In this document: positions 46,701-59,650 of the stretch, piece after piece
Position numbering within the stretch: the first letter of the stretch is position 1
Layout: each line of letters begins with the position of its first letter
Assembly (NCBI GenBank): GCA_005765155.1
Contig: VCCP01000005.1
Span: forward strand, 3,720,001 to 3,784,000
Reading direction: 5' to 3'
DNA length: 64,000 nt
Source of the DNA: Zelopaecilomyces penicillatus
Taxonomy: Eukaryota > Ascomycota > Sordariomycetes > Hypocreales > Pseudodiploosporaceae
Program-made: the position numbers and the translations under genes
Notes under the pieces: model-generated
The model's database searches: none
Seen by the model: only the letters and a program-made list of their open reading frames with translations
Told to the model about the DNA's origin: nothing

Positions 46701-49700
46701 ATCCTGTGCGCTTTGCGTGCTTCATATCATCACTGGTAGGTATTCGTATTTTTTTATTTTTTTTTATTTTGCCTTGGTTGGACTCTTATCCCGTGATGAG
46801 GCTCTGACGCACTGAGACACCTTCTGGGCGCAACATGCAATGTTATGCGGGTAGAGCACTCGGCGATGAGTGTATTTTTCAGCTAGAGCGGCGCTTGGAA
46901 TTGCCGAAGCGTCGTGGGCCGCTCAGGCCAGATTTTTTACTTCCACGATCCCAAAAGTGTCAATTCATGGTGTTTGATGAGATTGGTTGGATTTGAAGAA
47001 TTCCATCAAACCTGGGGCCGCGCGGGTGTAGTCCAAGACAGCCACAGCTTGGCTGGCTAGTGACGAGCTAAACTGAAGCTATGGATGTGTGTTTTATCTG
47101 GGTGTGTTTTCCAGACTACCTACTAACCTGCTTCGTCAATACTGATACAGGCTATTACTCTCCTCATCCTTGTAGATGATCAATGATGTCCTCGTACAGC
47201 AGCGGCAATCAACCACCTTGTGATGTATTGTGACACTAGTACTCCGTAATTATTTTACCCATAGTAGGTACTATAATAATTGATCGAAATGGTATCATGT
47301 ATTCATGGGCTAGCCTGCCCCCACTGTTCCTTGTTTGGGTTTCGCCCACATGCCGTACGAGGCAGAACGGCCAGCCGGCCGGACGGGCTGTGTGTGGTGT
47401 GGTGGTGCGACTTTTTGGGGCGGATATCAATAACGCAAAGCGGCCGTGCCTCGTGCAGAAGCGAAGTTGAGCTGCTGCCACACTGCCACTCCAAGCTTTT
47501 CCTCACCATCTGCTTTTGGCATTGTGCGCTTGGTATGCAACTAGTAGATGTGGTCTAAAGGGAGGTAGGTAGTCTAGATGAGATTTTGTCGACAACAACA
47601 ACAACAATAACAATGACCAAAGTAGCAACAATGGGTGTATATAGAGGGCGCAATGGGGATTTGATTCTTTGCCGATGCTGATTTGATCCAGCATGTACGG
47701 CTGTACTTCGTACCTCAATATCAACATGGGCGTATCAAAAAGCTTGTCGATCATCAGTCAAAAACAGACAGATTAACGTTGGATTGACCCCATCTCACAC
47801 AAGTCCAATCGCCGGGCTGATCTCGACAATCTTTTGTTTACATGCCTTTTCAAGATCAGTAGGATGCGAAAGCTGCAGACTGCAAGGCTTGCGTGCAGCT
47901 CTCGCGTTTTTTGTTTTTTTTAGGCGACTCCAACAAGTTTTGCATACATACCTACCTACCTCTCTAGCACATGCCATCCCAAACAAGGCATGAAGAGAGA
48001 AAAAAAAGGTCCGACACGCCCAGAAAATACGGCCCAGTACAAAAGTATCGTATCTGTCCAACTTTAGTTGCAACTTGCAGCTAAGCTAGCAAATAGCTTC
48101 CCCCCAATTTTCTGGCTACAGGCAAAACTTGCGGTACAACGAGAGAGTTGAACCAGGGCCTTCCCTGGTGTGTGTTGTGAGCCTTTTTTCTTAATATCGG
48201 CCCTCTCAACGCGTTGTAGCCCCGAGCGACCCAATGAAACGCGCGGAGAGCGCGTGTTGTGAAACTGCCTCTTCTACGTAGTATGTCCTCCACCACACCT
48301 TTTTTCTTGGGCCAGGGCCCGCCAACGCATTGAGCAAGCGCCGTGGCCAGCCTTTCTTTCTGGCTACCCTACTATTACCGGTAGCAATTCGTTCACAATG
48401 GGGGACGATGCGACACCACGGCGTGGTTCGCCAAAAAAGCTAAAAAGTTTTGGGCTACATCGTGGGGGAGAAAGAATGGAGTGTACAGTACCTAGTTAAG
48501 GCATGTACGTACGCGCAAGGCAAATGCGGAGAAGATAAAGAAGAAGGCGACCATATAATACTACCACCAACAAAACATCAACAATAACAACAAACAACAA
48601 CAAATCATCGATCGATACTTGCTAATAAGTTGCTGCCTCCCACTCCGCCTTGTTAAATCCTTCCCCAGTCTAATATGCACCCCGGTCCCGGGTCCACCGG
48701 TGCCGACCGATGAGGGGTAACAACAACTTCGATGGAATGGGGAACATGATTGATTTGATTGATTGAATTAGGTTGAATGGTGTAATCGTTAACTCTGGGC
48801 TATGGTAGTAACGAACCGCCACCCAACATCCAAGACAGAGAGAGAGTGAGAGAGTGAGAGAACGAGGGCATCCCCGTCGGCTATTGGTTTGCGGCTGTTG
48901 CTGTTGGGCTTTGCACATCACCAACGATCATCATCACCATCATCATCAGACGACCTGAAAGCTGCATGCCACGGTGCATGGTTTAAAAATGCCAATCTTG
49001 GCACCTTGTTCCTTGCTTAGCTGAGCTTTTTTCTCTGTAGGCGGGTTTTTGCTTCGCCGCACTACGAAAATGTCGTCAACAAGACGCCAGCAGAGTTACA
49101 CTGCGGCTTGAGGAGAGTGGAGCAACAGCGAATCCTGAAACAAATCGTAGGTAATGGCAAGTAACGTAGGTATGTACCTAATACAGACACCTACCTATTG
49201 GGGGTGCTGCTTTTGTTACAACAGTACGCAAAACCTGTTGTTGCTCAACCGTCAACCCAAGAAAGACTCGGGTGATTACCAAAAGAAACACAAAAACAGG
49301 AACGGGGTGTTGAAATTGGACAATAAGCCGCCGAGATCTTTGAAAGCCGATCTGATTTTGATTGCTTTTTCATTGTAAAGCCGATCCTGCGTGCCATGGT
49401 AGAGTACCTATAAAGTAGGTACTAATCAATCCCACCCCGGGGGTTCGATGTCACCAAGATTCCTAGTCCCCGCCTTCCGGACTCTTCCTCCCAATTGGGA
49501 CTGGAGGTTTTAGGCGGGCGTCTCCTCGACGGTGCGGTATGTATATTGCCTCTAGCTAATCATGTGCCAAGAATATGGTCTTGGGGATGTCACTACACTT
49601 CACTACTCCGGACAAACCTGTATTCTTGTGGGCCGAGAGTTTTCCAAGACGGAGTTTTCGCGCGTGTGAAGCTCCAAAATCTGGGGAAGAATACTTGTCG

Positions 49701-51000
49701 ACGCAATGTCTCAGCGGCTGCGGCTGCTGGGAGGCAAAGTCAGCTTACGAACGGTGGGCCTCCAGCTAATTATCTAATCGAAATAGCTTAAACTCTGTGT
49801 CACCTCGGTTCATTCTTGCTCTCGCAAATGGTGGGTACAGTGATTTCATGTAGGTAGGCACACCACTGTAGGTCCTATTGGAGGGTCACTTGATACCAAT
49901 GTCAGACGTTTTATAAAAAGAAAGCGCATGACATTGTCCATTGACTCTGTGCTCGTTGCAGTACTAGGGAAGATTTGAGGAGATTTGAGGAGCATTGGGG
50001 AACAAAACCCGTGGCGGACTGGGCCACGCAATATTACAGTAAATTATTGAGCAATCAGGTCAGTGGCAACCTCGAATGGGGTGTTTCGGTGTCTTTGAAA
50101 CCGCCATCTATCCCCTGTGGTGTGGCCGCCAAACACCGTGCCAAACCACCTGACCAGCAACTTTTCTTCGTTCAAGGGATGTGTTTTTTTTATCATCAGC
50201 AGATGTACGAGTCTCAAAGACCGTAATTATCAATGCTTCAGCCAGACGATCATGTTCCAGTCACGCGAGTTGAATTGAGGCCCCGTCGCAAGCACAACGA
50301 AAAAAAGGGGGGGGGGGTGTTAATCACGGTCAACGACGGCCGCCTTGTGGTTTACTTTACTTTACACTGTTCTCCTGATGGCTAACCGTGCGTGCATGAG
50401 ATCAATCGCAAAAGGTTGAATGGTTGGCAAAGCATATAAAACTGATAATTTCTATGAGGAATCGAAGAGTATAGACACTGTCCATTCTAATTACCTAGCA
50501 AATGCAAGGGAGAAATCCTTGGCCTCCGTGGCTTTATGAGCTGGCCTCCTCATCCCCCACGAACACCTGTCAGGAGAGACCCGAACTGGCGGCCTACGCC
50601 ACGTTTCTACCAGGAGCACGTACGATCCAGTCACCCCGGATTTGTCCCAGATGTCCCAGATGCTGATGCTGTTTTGGCCGCCGATCTGGCCGGTCGGAGG
50701 CCGGCAGGTATGAAGAGTTGACGTCTGAGACTGCATTTTGGATATGGTAGTAATTACCTACTGGACGTTGAGGATTTGAAGAACAGAATCTATTGACTCT
50801 GATGGCCGTAACTAGCCAGCTGGTCTACTGGGCCTTCATTCATTATTGACTGTACTTCAGATATTCAGTGCTCTGAGCGGTTATTCCTCCTCTTCTTTAA
50901 TCCATTCATCCAAGTATTCATTACGCACAGCACAACTCTTTCAAAGAAAGATGTGCAAGCCCAATCCAAGAAAAAAGCCTGTATTGGCCATTTTTATCCC
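46701..51000. other. Gene-free region, segment 2
   Basis: No supportable gene. T-rich tract at 46748-46771; CAA-rich tracts at 47592-47616 and 48563-48606; AG-rich microsatellite at 48835-48860; TACTCCGTA at 47240-47248; a direct repeat of AGATTTGAGG at 49971-49990; an 11-base G run at 50307-50317. Frames are under 100 codons. Confidence 0.55.
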
Positions 51001-54000
51001 TTCGCTAGGCAAACGCCCTCCACCTGTAGTAACGAGTTATACAGTGGGTGTCTGCTGCATTCTCACAGCGCGTAACTCCCTGTACAGCAGCATTAGCACA
51101 CCATTGGGGCGGGCTAAGGTTGCTTAGCTACGAGTGCTATTACTCGTGCTGCTTGGGCGCATTGCATGGCTCCATGGCTCCGCTGATAATCGCCTGGTGT
51201 AGGTCCATAAAAGAGCGAAAAACGCGTTGACGGGATCGGGGCTTATTTGCAGGCAACTTCCCAGTGCAGAAGAGAGGGTCTCGGCGGGCCACACTCACTC
51301 ATTAACACCCTAATTACACGCATAGCTAGTAATGGAGTATTAGTCTGGTGCTAGGCGTCTGGTGTTAATAGTGTCTGAACCACTGTCCGCTCTAGGCGTC
51401 GGCCACTGTAGGAAATGCTCCGTAGCGCTGAAACCGGAACGCCTCGCGCTGTTTTCAGTGCCCTGAGACGCTGACTACAGAGCTCTCCTGCCCTCCTCAC
51501 TGGCTGGAAACTACCGACTCTACAGTGACAAAGTTTGCGCCCGTTGTTCCACTGCCCACTACGGCTTGCATTGGGGGGGGGGGACACAGTAGCATCGCAT
51601 CACATCACATCACATCACAAAAGCCGAGTTCCTATATATCGTATCAAACGTATCCGATCTGTAATAAGTTTGCATAATCAAAGCACGCAGTTCGCCTACT
51701 TACTTACTTACTTAAAACTTGCGGTCATCAAAAACCCCGCCGCCGGAGATGCCGAGTCAAACGCGCCAAAGAAAGAAAGAAAAAAAAGAACCCACCAGCA
51801 ACGAACCGCGACTTGCATGCTGTGCCCTTTTTTTTTGACGTGTTTCTTCCTCTTTCCACTGTGGCTCCGAGTCCCACAAACTTGTAGGAGGAGACAGTCG
51901 GGTATCGGCAGTCGGTAAGGAAAGAAGAAATGCATGTAAACCTCCTCGGTTCAATTGGCAAAGGCATGAGAGAGGGGACGAAGGGGCCCGCCTGTCGGGG
52001 TCGTCGTCACACGACACGCAAAATTTCTCTTCAACCCGCTGCCATTACTCGTCTCCAACCATAAAACAAAAAAAGGGTCTACACCGTAATTAATGATATC
52101 GGCAGTCTCCACGATGGACCCAGCACCAAGTTGGCAGGGCAAGGGGGCGTGGTGCTGCTGCTGCTGCTGGCTAAATTGAGTGCATATAATATTATAGAGC
52201 CTGCATACAGATCTCTGCTGCACGAATAATAAGTAATAGCGAAGTCGGCTTGCATTCGTATCTTGTCAGAGCTTGGGTGGATGGAGGAGCAGGCCCCCCT
52301 TTTTTGCTCCCATTCCTTCCTATGTTGGAAGGGGGTAGGTTATCATGTTCGACGGATCGCCCCCAATGGCCCTGGATTTGAGCCATACAGCACGCGACGT
52401 TGAATGGAGGCTGCCAATCGCAGATGGGCGCTGGATATTCACGTCTGCTGGTGTGAGAAATGACGTGAAGTGGGCGAGACGAGACAAAGTTACAGCCGCG
52501 CTAACGGAGCATATTGGAGTGGAGGTAGATCTTCATACAATCTCCATGTCTCTCTCTGTCCATAGATAGGTTGTCTACACCTTGGTAACTACGCAGCAAC
52601 ATGCCCAGAGACTCTCAATTCATTTTCTCCCTTGCTGGTCATCAGAGTAATTAGTCTAGCACAAAATATGTGCGACTTTAGGGGACCTCAGACAACCCAT
52701 ATAGTATTTATTAGTCGTTCTTCTCCCTCCACGACCCGACCGACCGACGTACAGTAATAAAAAGGGCCGCCCTCCCTCCCTCCATGCAACCACTTTATCA
52801 AAAATCTCACACACATTCTCTCACATGCATGGCAGACACCTACCTGCCTACCTTACATGCTTTCCTGCAGCGACGCGTTCAGGCACACGAGGGAGAACCG
52901 CGTCAATGGGGGCATATGCCGATAATTGCGGAGTGAGGGCGTGCACAAGCAAAGAAGGAAAAAAAAAAAGCCAACGAATTAATGCTCTTCTTTGCTGATG
53001 GGGGTCCTTGGCGGGGACCGTTGCTTGTATGATCTTTTTTTCTTACTCCGTACATAGGAGGGGGGCCCCTTCCTCTGGCCAATTATTAAAGGTTTGCCCA
53101 CTTTGGACCACCACGCATCATCCACTTGTTACATGGGACGTTGGGACTGCTAAATGCTGCAGCATGGGCATCATTGGGATGGACGAATAGCCACGAAATA
53201 GACACGTCCAGATAGCCAAACGGGCTAGGGGGGGCGGCGCATCAAAGGGGATAACCTGGTAGAAAAGCCCCCCGAACCAACCCCCCGGCGTGCCGTGCCG
53301 CTACGGGCGGACCTCATGAGACAAACCAGAAAAAAAGAGACCGAGCAGGCAAGCAAGCAATTGGTTGTCTAGGGGAAAAGTGAGGAAAAAAATGCAAAGT
53401 GCTGGGGGCTGTTGACCTAGCAAGGCATTGGTTTCGCCTGCTCCATCTTCGAGGGTGTGCTTCATCGCGCTCTTATCTTTTTAGCATCTTTGCTCCATAT
53501 CTGATGCATCAGGGTGCATACACTCGGAGCGGGGAGTGTTTGATCAAATCTGTGCTTCTTTCAGTGTATGCGTGTGTACCCCCTCTAAAAAATAAAAAGG
53601 GTGTGAGTGCAAGTGCGTATAAAGTGCTGCTGATTGTTATACAGAAAACGGCTGGTTTTATCCCTTGTCAGAGTGGAGGATTAGGAGGAGAATCATGCCC
53701 GAATGTACATTCCTTCTTAGGAGAAGGCTTGGAATGAACTACTAGCAAGGAATTACTCGCACCGTAAAATGGACTCCCTTGGCTGGAAGCTGTGCACAAT
53801 TGCTGAGCCAGTGGCTGGGCAGGTGGAACAGTACTGTATTAGTACTAATAATTACCCAGTATTACTGACCCTAATGCACGTTCGTCCTCGGATGAGGTTG
53901 AGGCTTAGGCTGTCTTGTGCCTGGGGTGAAACAAAATGCAACGCCTCAATTCCATTCCCAGGGCACCAAAGTTCTAGAAGCCTTCCTAGAAGGTGTAGCA

Positions 54001-55500
54001 AATGACGACATTCTGCACCAAACGATGAGGCTGATGGCGCTAAAGCCACGGGAAGACCCCTGTGCATCTGGGGCTGGTGCATGTTGGGTGGGTGGGTGGC
54101 TTCGTTGGCGGGGAACGATGACTTTCACTAAACCCTTTATCGATAAAAACGTTATTAACCCTTTCCCTTGTGCAACGGGTAATACCTTGCGTAAAAGGCA
54201 CTAATAAGAAACCCCCATTTGTCCATATAAAACATGTGTTCAAAAGCGAAGTTTATGCCAGCTTTTATCCACCCCCATCGGGACGCACGACACTTGCCAG
54301 CCCGTGGGTGGTTGCCGGGCCATCGCCCCATTCTGATGCAGTTTTTTTTTTCTTCCTTCTCCATCAAAGTTGGGGAGCTCCATTAACTATCACCTGCACG
54401 TGCTTGGCTGTATCGAGCGGTGGGCGGCAATCGCTCGCAACGGTTAGAAAGAGGCAGGAAGGGAAGAAGAAGAAAAAAAAACTTCACCATTCAACCCACT
54501 CTGTTGCCCACAATGGCCGGGTTTCCGCCTCCTTCCCTGACACACCGCATGCTTGTATGTAGAGCACGAGGCTGGGCCTGCCCGAGTTAAACCACCCCCT
54601 GGACGGTGATTCCCCATTCTTCTTAGAGGCGCGCTTGGGTGACGGATATACTCTGTTGAAGCGGCGGTCTCGAACTGATGAGGGGAAAAAACCACAACGG
54701 CATGCGGCCCCATTCCAGAAGGGCACGTAGATGGGCCGGAGGACACGGAAATGCAGAGTGATAAGCCCACGGCGTATGCGGTGTCCTTTTCTTCATCAGG
54801 TCCAGCCAAAGGGTATATCGGCACCTCGAGCGGGCCCGTTTCCATGGCGAAGAGGCATGAAGATGGGGGGTGGAGGGAGGAGGGAGGAATTGTCCCGGTG
54901 ACGGCGGACCGGCAAAACTGGGTCATGACCTCATTTTCTTCGCGGATACCTCCAAACCCGTTTGACGTTGATGGAGGAAAGCAAAACATAATGGCGGTGA
55001 CGATATGTAGGCGAGCAAGGGAAAGAAAAAAGAAGAAGCAGAAAGCCCGCCGTCGCATATCAGATTCGCAGATACTGCAAGCAAGAGAGGGGGGTGCGGC
55101 CAGCTTAGATTTTCTTCTGCCTTGCCCTGCTTTTGCCTTGCCTCGTCTTGCCGATTGACAGCCTACATTGTATACATCGCAGATTCAGTGGCTATTTTTG
55201 GGCAGACGACACATGTTCTGTGCCCAGGCACGCCTGCCTCCTTGTACGAAGTGCTGTGCGGACTTGTGCGAGCATGGACAAGTACCTATCCTCTCTCGAA
55301 TCCCTGACGCCCTGGCTGCTGGCGTGGATTATATCCCGAGACAATGCAGCCGAAACTGAGCTCAGTGTTTGGGAGGGCTCCGTCATCTTTTATTTTTGGG
55401 GTGTCGAAGGCACGCCGGAGTGTCTCCGTACTAGTAGTACCTATTAGTACTGTACATAAGTCGATTACTCGTACTAACAAGACTAACCACACAATGTCCC
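51001..55500. other. Gene-free region, segment 3
   Basis: No supportable gene. An 11-base G run at 51573-51583, CATCA repeats at 51598-51618, TTAC repeats at 51698-51713, a TGC repeat at 52153-52169 and TACTCCGTA at 53044-53052. One ATG-started 204-codon frame (54444-55058, minus) has a hydrophobic N-terminus but no family likeness. Confidence 0.55.
51598..51618. repeat. (CATCA)4 microsatellite
   Basis: Four tandem CATCA units next to an 11-base G run. Confidence 0.85.
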
Positions 55501-58500
55501 GCCACGACGACGACTGCTGTTCGTGTATGTTTATTTCAAGACCCAAAAGAAAAGGGAGCAAGCAGGACGATCCCAGGGGGGGTTGTCTACATGAGTTTGT
55601 GTATCATCTCGTGGGGTTTGGTATTGTTTGTTTGGGTAATGTTGAAAAGCATCGCTTGGCTCAGGCTGCCTGCCTCCCCAGATAGGGCGTTCCGTAAGTC
55701 CATCTTCGTACCTGTTGGCGCACAGATTACTGGAAGGTCCGCAGTGACCTTGTACGTACAGGTGTCATGCTACGCTTCCTCACTACAAATCATTGGTACC
55801 TAGGTAATCGGTACTCCATAATACTCCCCATATTCGCCCTGCAGGTCATTTTCTTCACACGGCAATTGCCCTCAAACGCCGCTCACAGCACGCACGCACC
55901 TGCCCGCTTTCCTTCTCAATGGGCTTCTCACCGACTGGATAGTGGAGGGAAGGGGGCAAGAAAGGAAAGAGTGAAGGGGGATATCATAATCTAGACAGTC
56001 AACTCTTAGATGCTCTTGACGATGCTTTTGCTCTCCCTGATGTCTGCCGTGTGGTTCTGTTTCAATGGAACCAAGACCTACATTAAGCACGCGTACTCAG
56101 TCAGTTTAGCACAGTTTATGTGCCATCCACTCAAGCTTGCATACAAGTCATCGCCTGTGGAGCCTTGTGCTTTGTCAGGGCCACAGAAGTCAGCCATCAT
56201 CCCGAGCCACGCCGCAGCTGTGAGCCATGCCATGCAACAGGCAAAACCAGTCACAGCGCCCATGCTCCAGCAACCCGATGACACTATCGTACAGACGAGC
56301 CTACAGGTACATACATACAGATCATGCAGCAAACTCAGACAGCCCAGTGCTGTGGCCATCCCGAGATCTTTGGGCGAGTCTGGGATGCGGCGCGGGCGTG
56401 CGTTGCGTGCCAAACTGCCCACTTGCAGCATGGCATGCGTCGTCGCCCACCCGGCAGCAACTTTCTTTGCCTTTTTGGTGTTTCGAAGCACAGCAGGATG
56501 GCGTTGCATTGCAGTTCTTCGCCAGGCCATGCAAAGACGCGGATAGCAGGGGAGGGGTGACGGGTTTTCGCTGCTTTGGCGAGGCTCTTGCCAGCTCTAG
56601 TGATGTGGATTCTAGCCTGCGTGAGCCCTTGACAGAAGCACAGTATATCGCGACCGAGCTATGTCGATTACTTGGATTCCGACTCCATACAGCACCAAGT
56701 TGAGAGAGCCAGTCCGGATCCGGGTTGGGGCCTGGGCATAACTCATGGTTGTGAGTACTACCGGTACCTATGTAATTGCCAACCGTCATGACATCTCGTG
56801 ACATCCCACGTCTCAGTCTGGTCTTGATGAGCATTGAAATAAGCAGTAGCAAGCGGCAAATGTGCTTGCTGGCCCAGGCTCTCACGTCACATTTATTTCA
56901 CCCAACATACACCCTGCGTCGGCGAGGGATTGCCAAGCGGGGCCTCGCTTGATCTGACAGTTCCACCAAAAGGCTTTTTGGTCAAATCAAAAACCCAAAG
57001 CGCCAATGAGGGCCCAGCGATATAATAGTCCAGCGGATCCCCGTTGCGCAGGCAAGCATGGATCTATCATAATGTTCAACCCAAATACAGTGTGTTGGGG
57101 AAATAAAACCCAGCATACCACGCGTGCGCACACGCGCGTAATAGCACAGTAGCCCAGACCCAGCCGTCGGGATCTACGAATCCGTTGTTGCAGCAAGCCT
57201 TGCAAGCTGCTAGCATGAATCTCCTGGGTAGCCAAGACGGGAACGCGAAAAGGTCGCGCCCTTGGAGACAACGATTGGGCAGTTTCAAGGTCCATTGCTG
57301 GCGACATGCAGCTTGTAGCCGCATGGTAGCTCCAGTACCATGACGCGCAAATGGCATTCTCCGGGGCTTCCCTGGTCTCGGAGACCACCTGTCATGGCTT
57401 AGCCCTTAGCTCAAGGCCCAGAAGCTCAACATTTATGTCTGTACACCTAACTGCTACTCGAACATGTGTGCTCGGGCATCGCTGCTAGTTTGCATTCTCC
57501 GGCCCAGAATGGAGCTGGTGATAAACTACTAAAGCATACCTCGTGCATGCCTACGGCATGAGCACTCGTTCATCGGCGTCCGTCCTCGGACTGACGGATC
57601 GGTACCATAGCTGGAGGGAGGGGCGGGATTGGCTTTTTAGAAGAGGCTGAACGGGGTGATGGTGGGAGGCGTGGCAGATATAGCCTATCAGAGAGCTGAA
57701 TTGGAGGGGCTTTCGGGCATGGCGAAGCTGTTGGCCCCTAGTTATCCGTTTTGGGAACATTTTTGCCATTGCGACTCCAGGAGCAAGAGCTGGCCACACA
57801 GCATTTTCGGTTTGGGCTGTCGCTTGACGACGAATGTGCTCCATTCAGAACTAGAGCTCAGTCGGGGAGGCAGGGCAAAAGCTGACTACCAGGTTCCGCT
57901 CAGCGCCGTTGATAACCATGTTGCCGAACCGGGAATATCGGGCTAGACACGAGTGAGGCGGGCGGCCGCGAGGGCTTCGGCTTCGTACTACCGATCCAAA
58001 GGGTTTCGTACACACCCAAGCCGGGGGTTGAACGGAAGTGGTTCTCCGTGTGAACCCAATGGCCCATAAATCTCCAAACCAAGTTTCTCAGCCATTACAG
58101 ATGCAGAAAAAAACTACTGACAGTAAAGGAAAGAGAGGCGGGAGATGGTGGTCTACAGTGTTAAACAATCCAACAAGTCAATGAATACGGAATGCGGCAA
58201 AGGGACTTGCTAATTGCCCGGATTCTGCAGTGACGCATTTGCTGGAGACATTTAAGGCGAGGGGTCATCTCAGACAAATCGTTTGCTTGTTGTGCGAGCT
58301 CGTAATGGGGCGCGCGGGGCGGGTTAATGGTTTGCTGAAGAAAACTGTACTCAAAACGTACAAGGTGATGGCACTGGAATTGTGTACGAATTGATGATAC
58401 GATGCTCCAGAGTCAAAGCCAACTACAAAGTCTTGGACACCGACGGCCGAACCCCGGGGTCTCATATGTCGCAGGGAAACGGTCATAATTCAGAGTACGA

Positions 58501-59650
58501 ATACACCTGAGGACAAGGGCTATGGATCCTGAATCGTGTGCAACGCTGGTGGTAGTGTCGGTGCCAAGAAAGGCCGGATTCGCGTGGGCAAGAAATGTGA
58601 AGAGAACAGGCATTCAGACTCTGGCACAGACTGGGCAAATCGGAGTGATTGGACACACGATGTTTGGAGATGGCAGGGATTTGGCCGTATGAGGCTAGAA
58701 GCCGCCAATGGTGGTTGAGCAAACCTGTGGGGATGGATTCCAGGACGACGGCCACTGCGTCGATTGTGATGGAGCAAAGGGCGCTTGGGTGAGGAGGACA
58801 AGGCGCAAGGCATCAGGCCAGGTTCCCTGCTGGTGTCGTACTGCGATTTGCAGCACGAGGAGGAATCAAGAATCAATTTTCAAGCTGAGTATTGCTTTGT
58901 ACGGGGTATGCCTGCATGCTTCCATTCACCTGAAGTGTTGTCTGTGCTTTATTAACATGGATAGATAGTAGGATTGGTGACATTGGATAGCGATGCTGAC
59001 GCAGCGATAGCCGAGGCACAGCCAATGATCCGATTGACGCTGAGTTCGCACATCAAACGATGGGGAGCGATCGATCGAGGCAGATAAAAGAAAAGCATTA
59101 ACCATCGTATTACAACAATCAACAAGACACAGACGAGACTCAGACGAGACAGAGCCACTTTTGGCGACTCTGGCGAAACCTTGGCAGCGGGATAGCGCTT
59201 CCGGGCATGGGGGAATATGATGTCCCTGGGCCGCCACATTTGTCAGGGCGTGTTGACCAGGCAAGGCTCCTGGCTGTCGTCTAACGCACATTCGATCTGT
59301 TCATGCGATGGATCCATGTTTGCACCAGGTATGGTACTGTGTTCGTGCAGGACAAGAACAGGTAGGTAGGGAAGGAGGGGATAGTTATGGGACGGAACAT
59401 GTGAAGCCGCCTTGTCTACGGAGAAACATGTGGTCGTACATGAAAAGAAAAAGAGAGAGGTTATTCCATATCTGGCCAATTTGCCTCCGCTCGCTGTCCC
59501 AGATCCGATCTTTGAACGAGGGTGTGAAACGAAGTTTCTATGTTTGTACAAAATGCATGAATCAGAATGAATTACTCGTACTAGGTGTAGATGGCGCCAT
59601 GTATTCTTACTTTTCCTTGCCTTTTTTCCCCCTTGCTAGCCCCGGATGAA
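55501..59650. other. Gene-free region, segment 4
   Basis: No supportable gene. Overlapping frames of 100-190 codons at 56010-56885 on both strands reflect a local lack of stops rather than a domain; none reads like a known protein. No repeats of note. Confidence 0.5.

Noticed and set aside
56010..56885. Overlapping 150-190 codon ORFs on both strands
   Set aside because: Simultaneous openness in several frames reflects base composition; none shows a recognisable domain.
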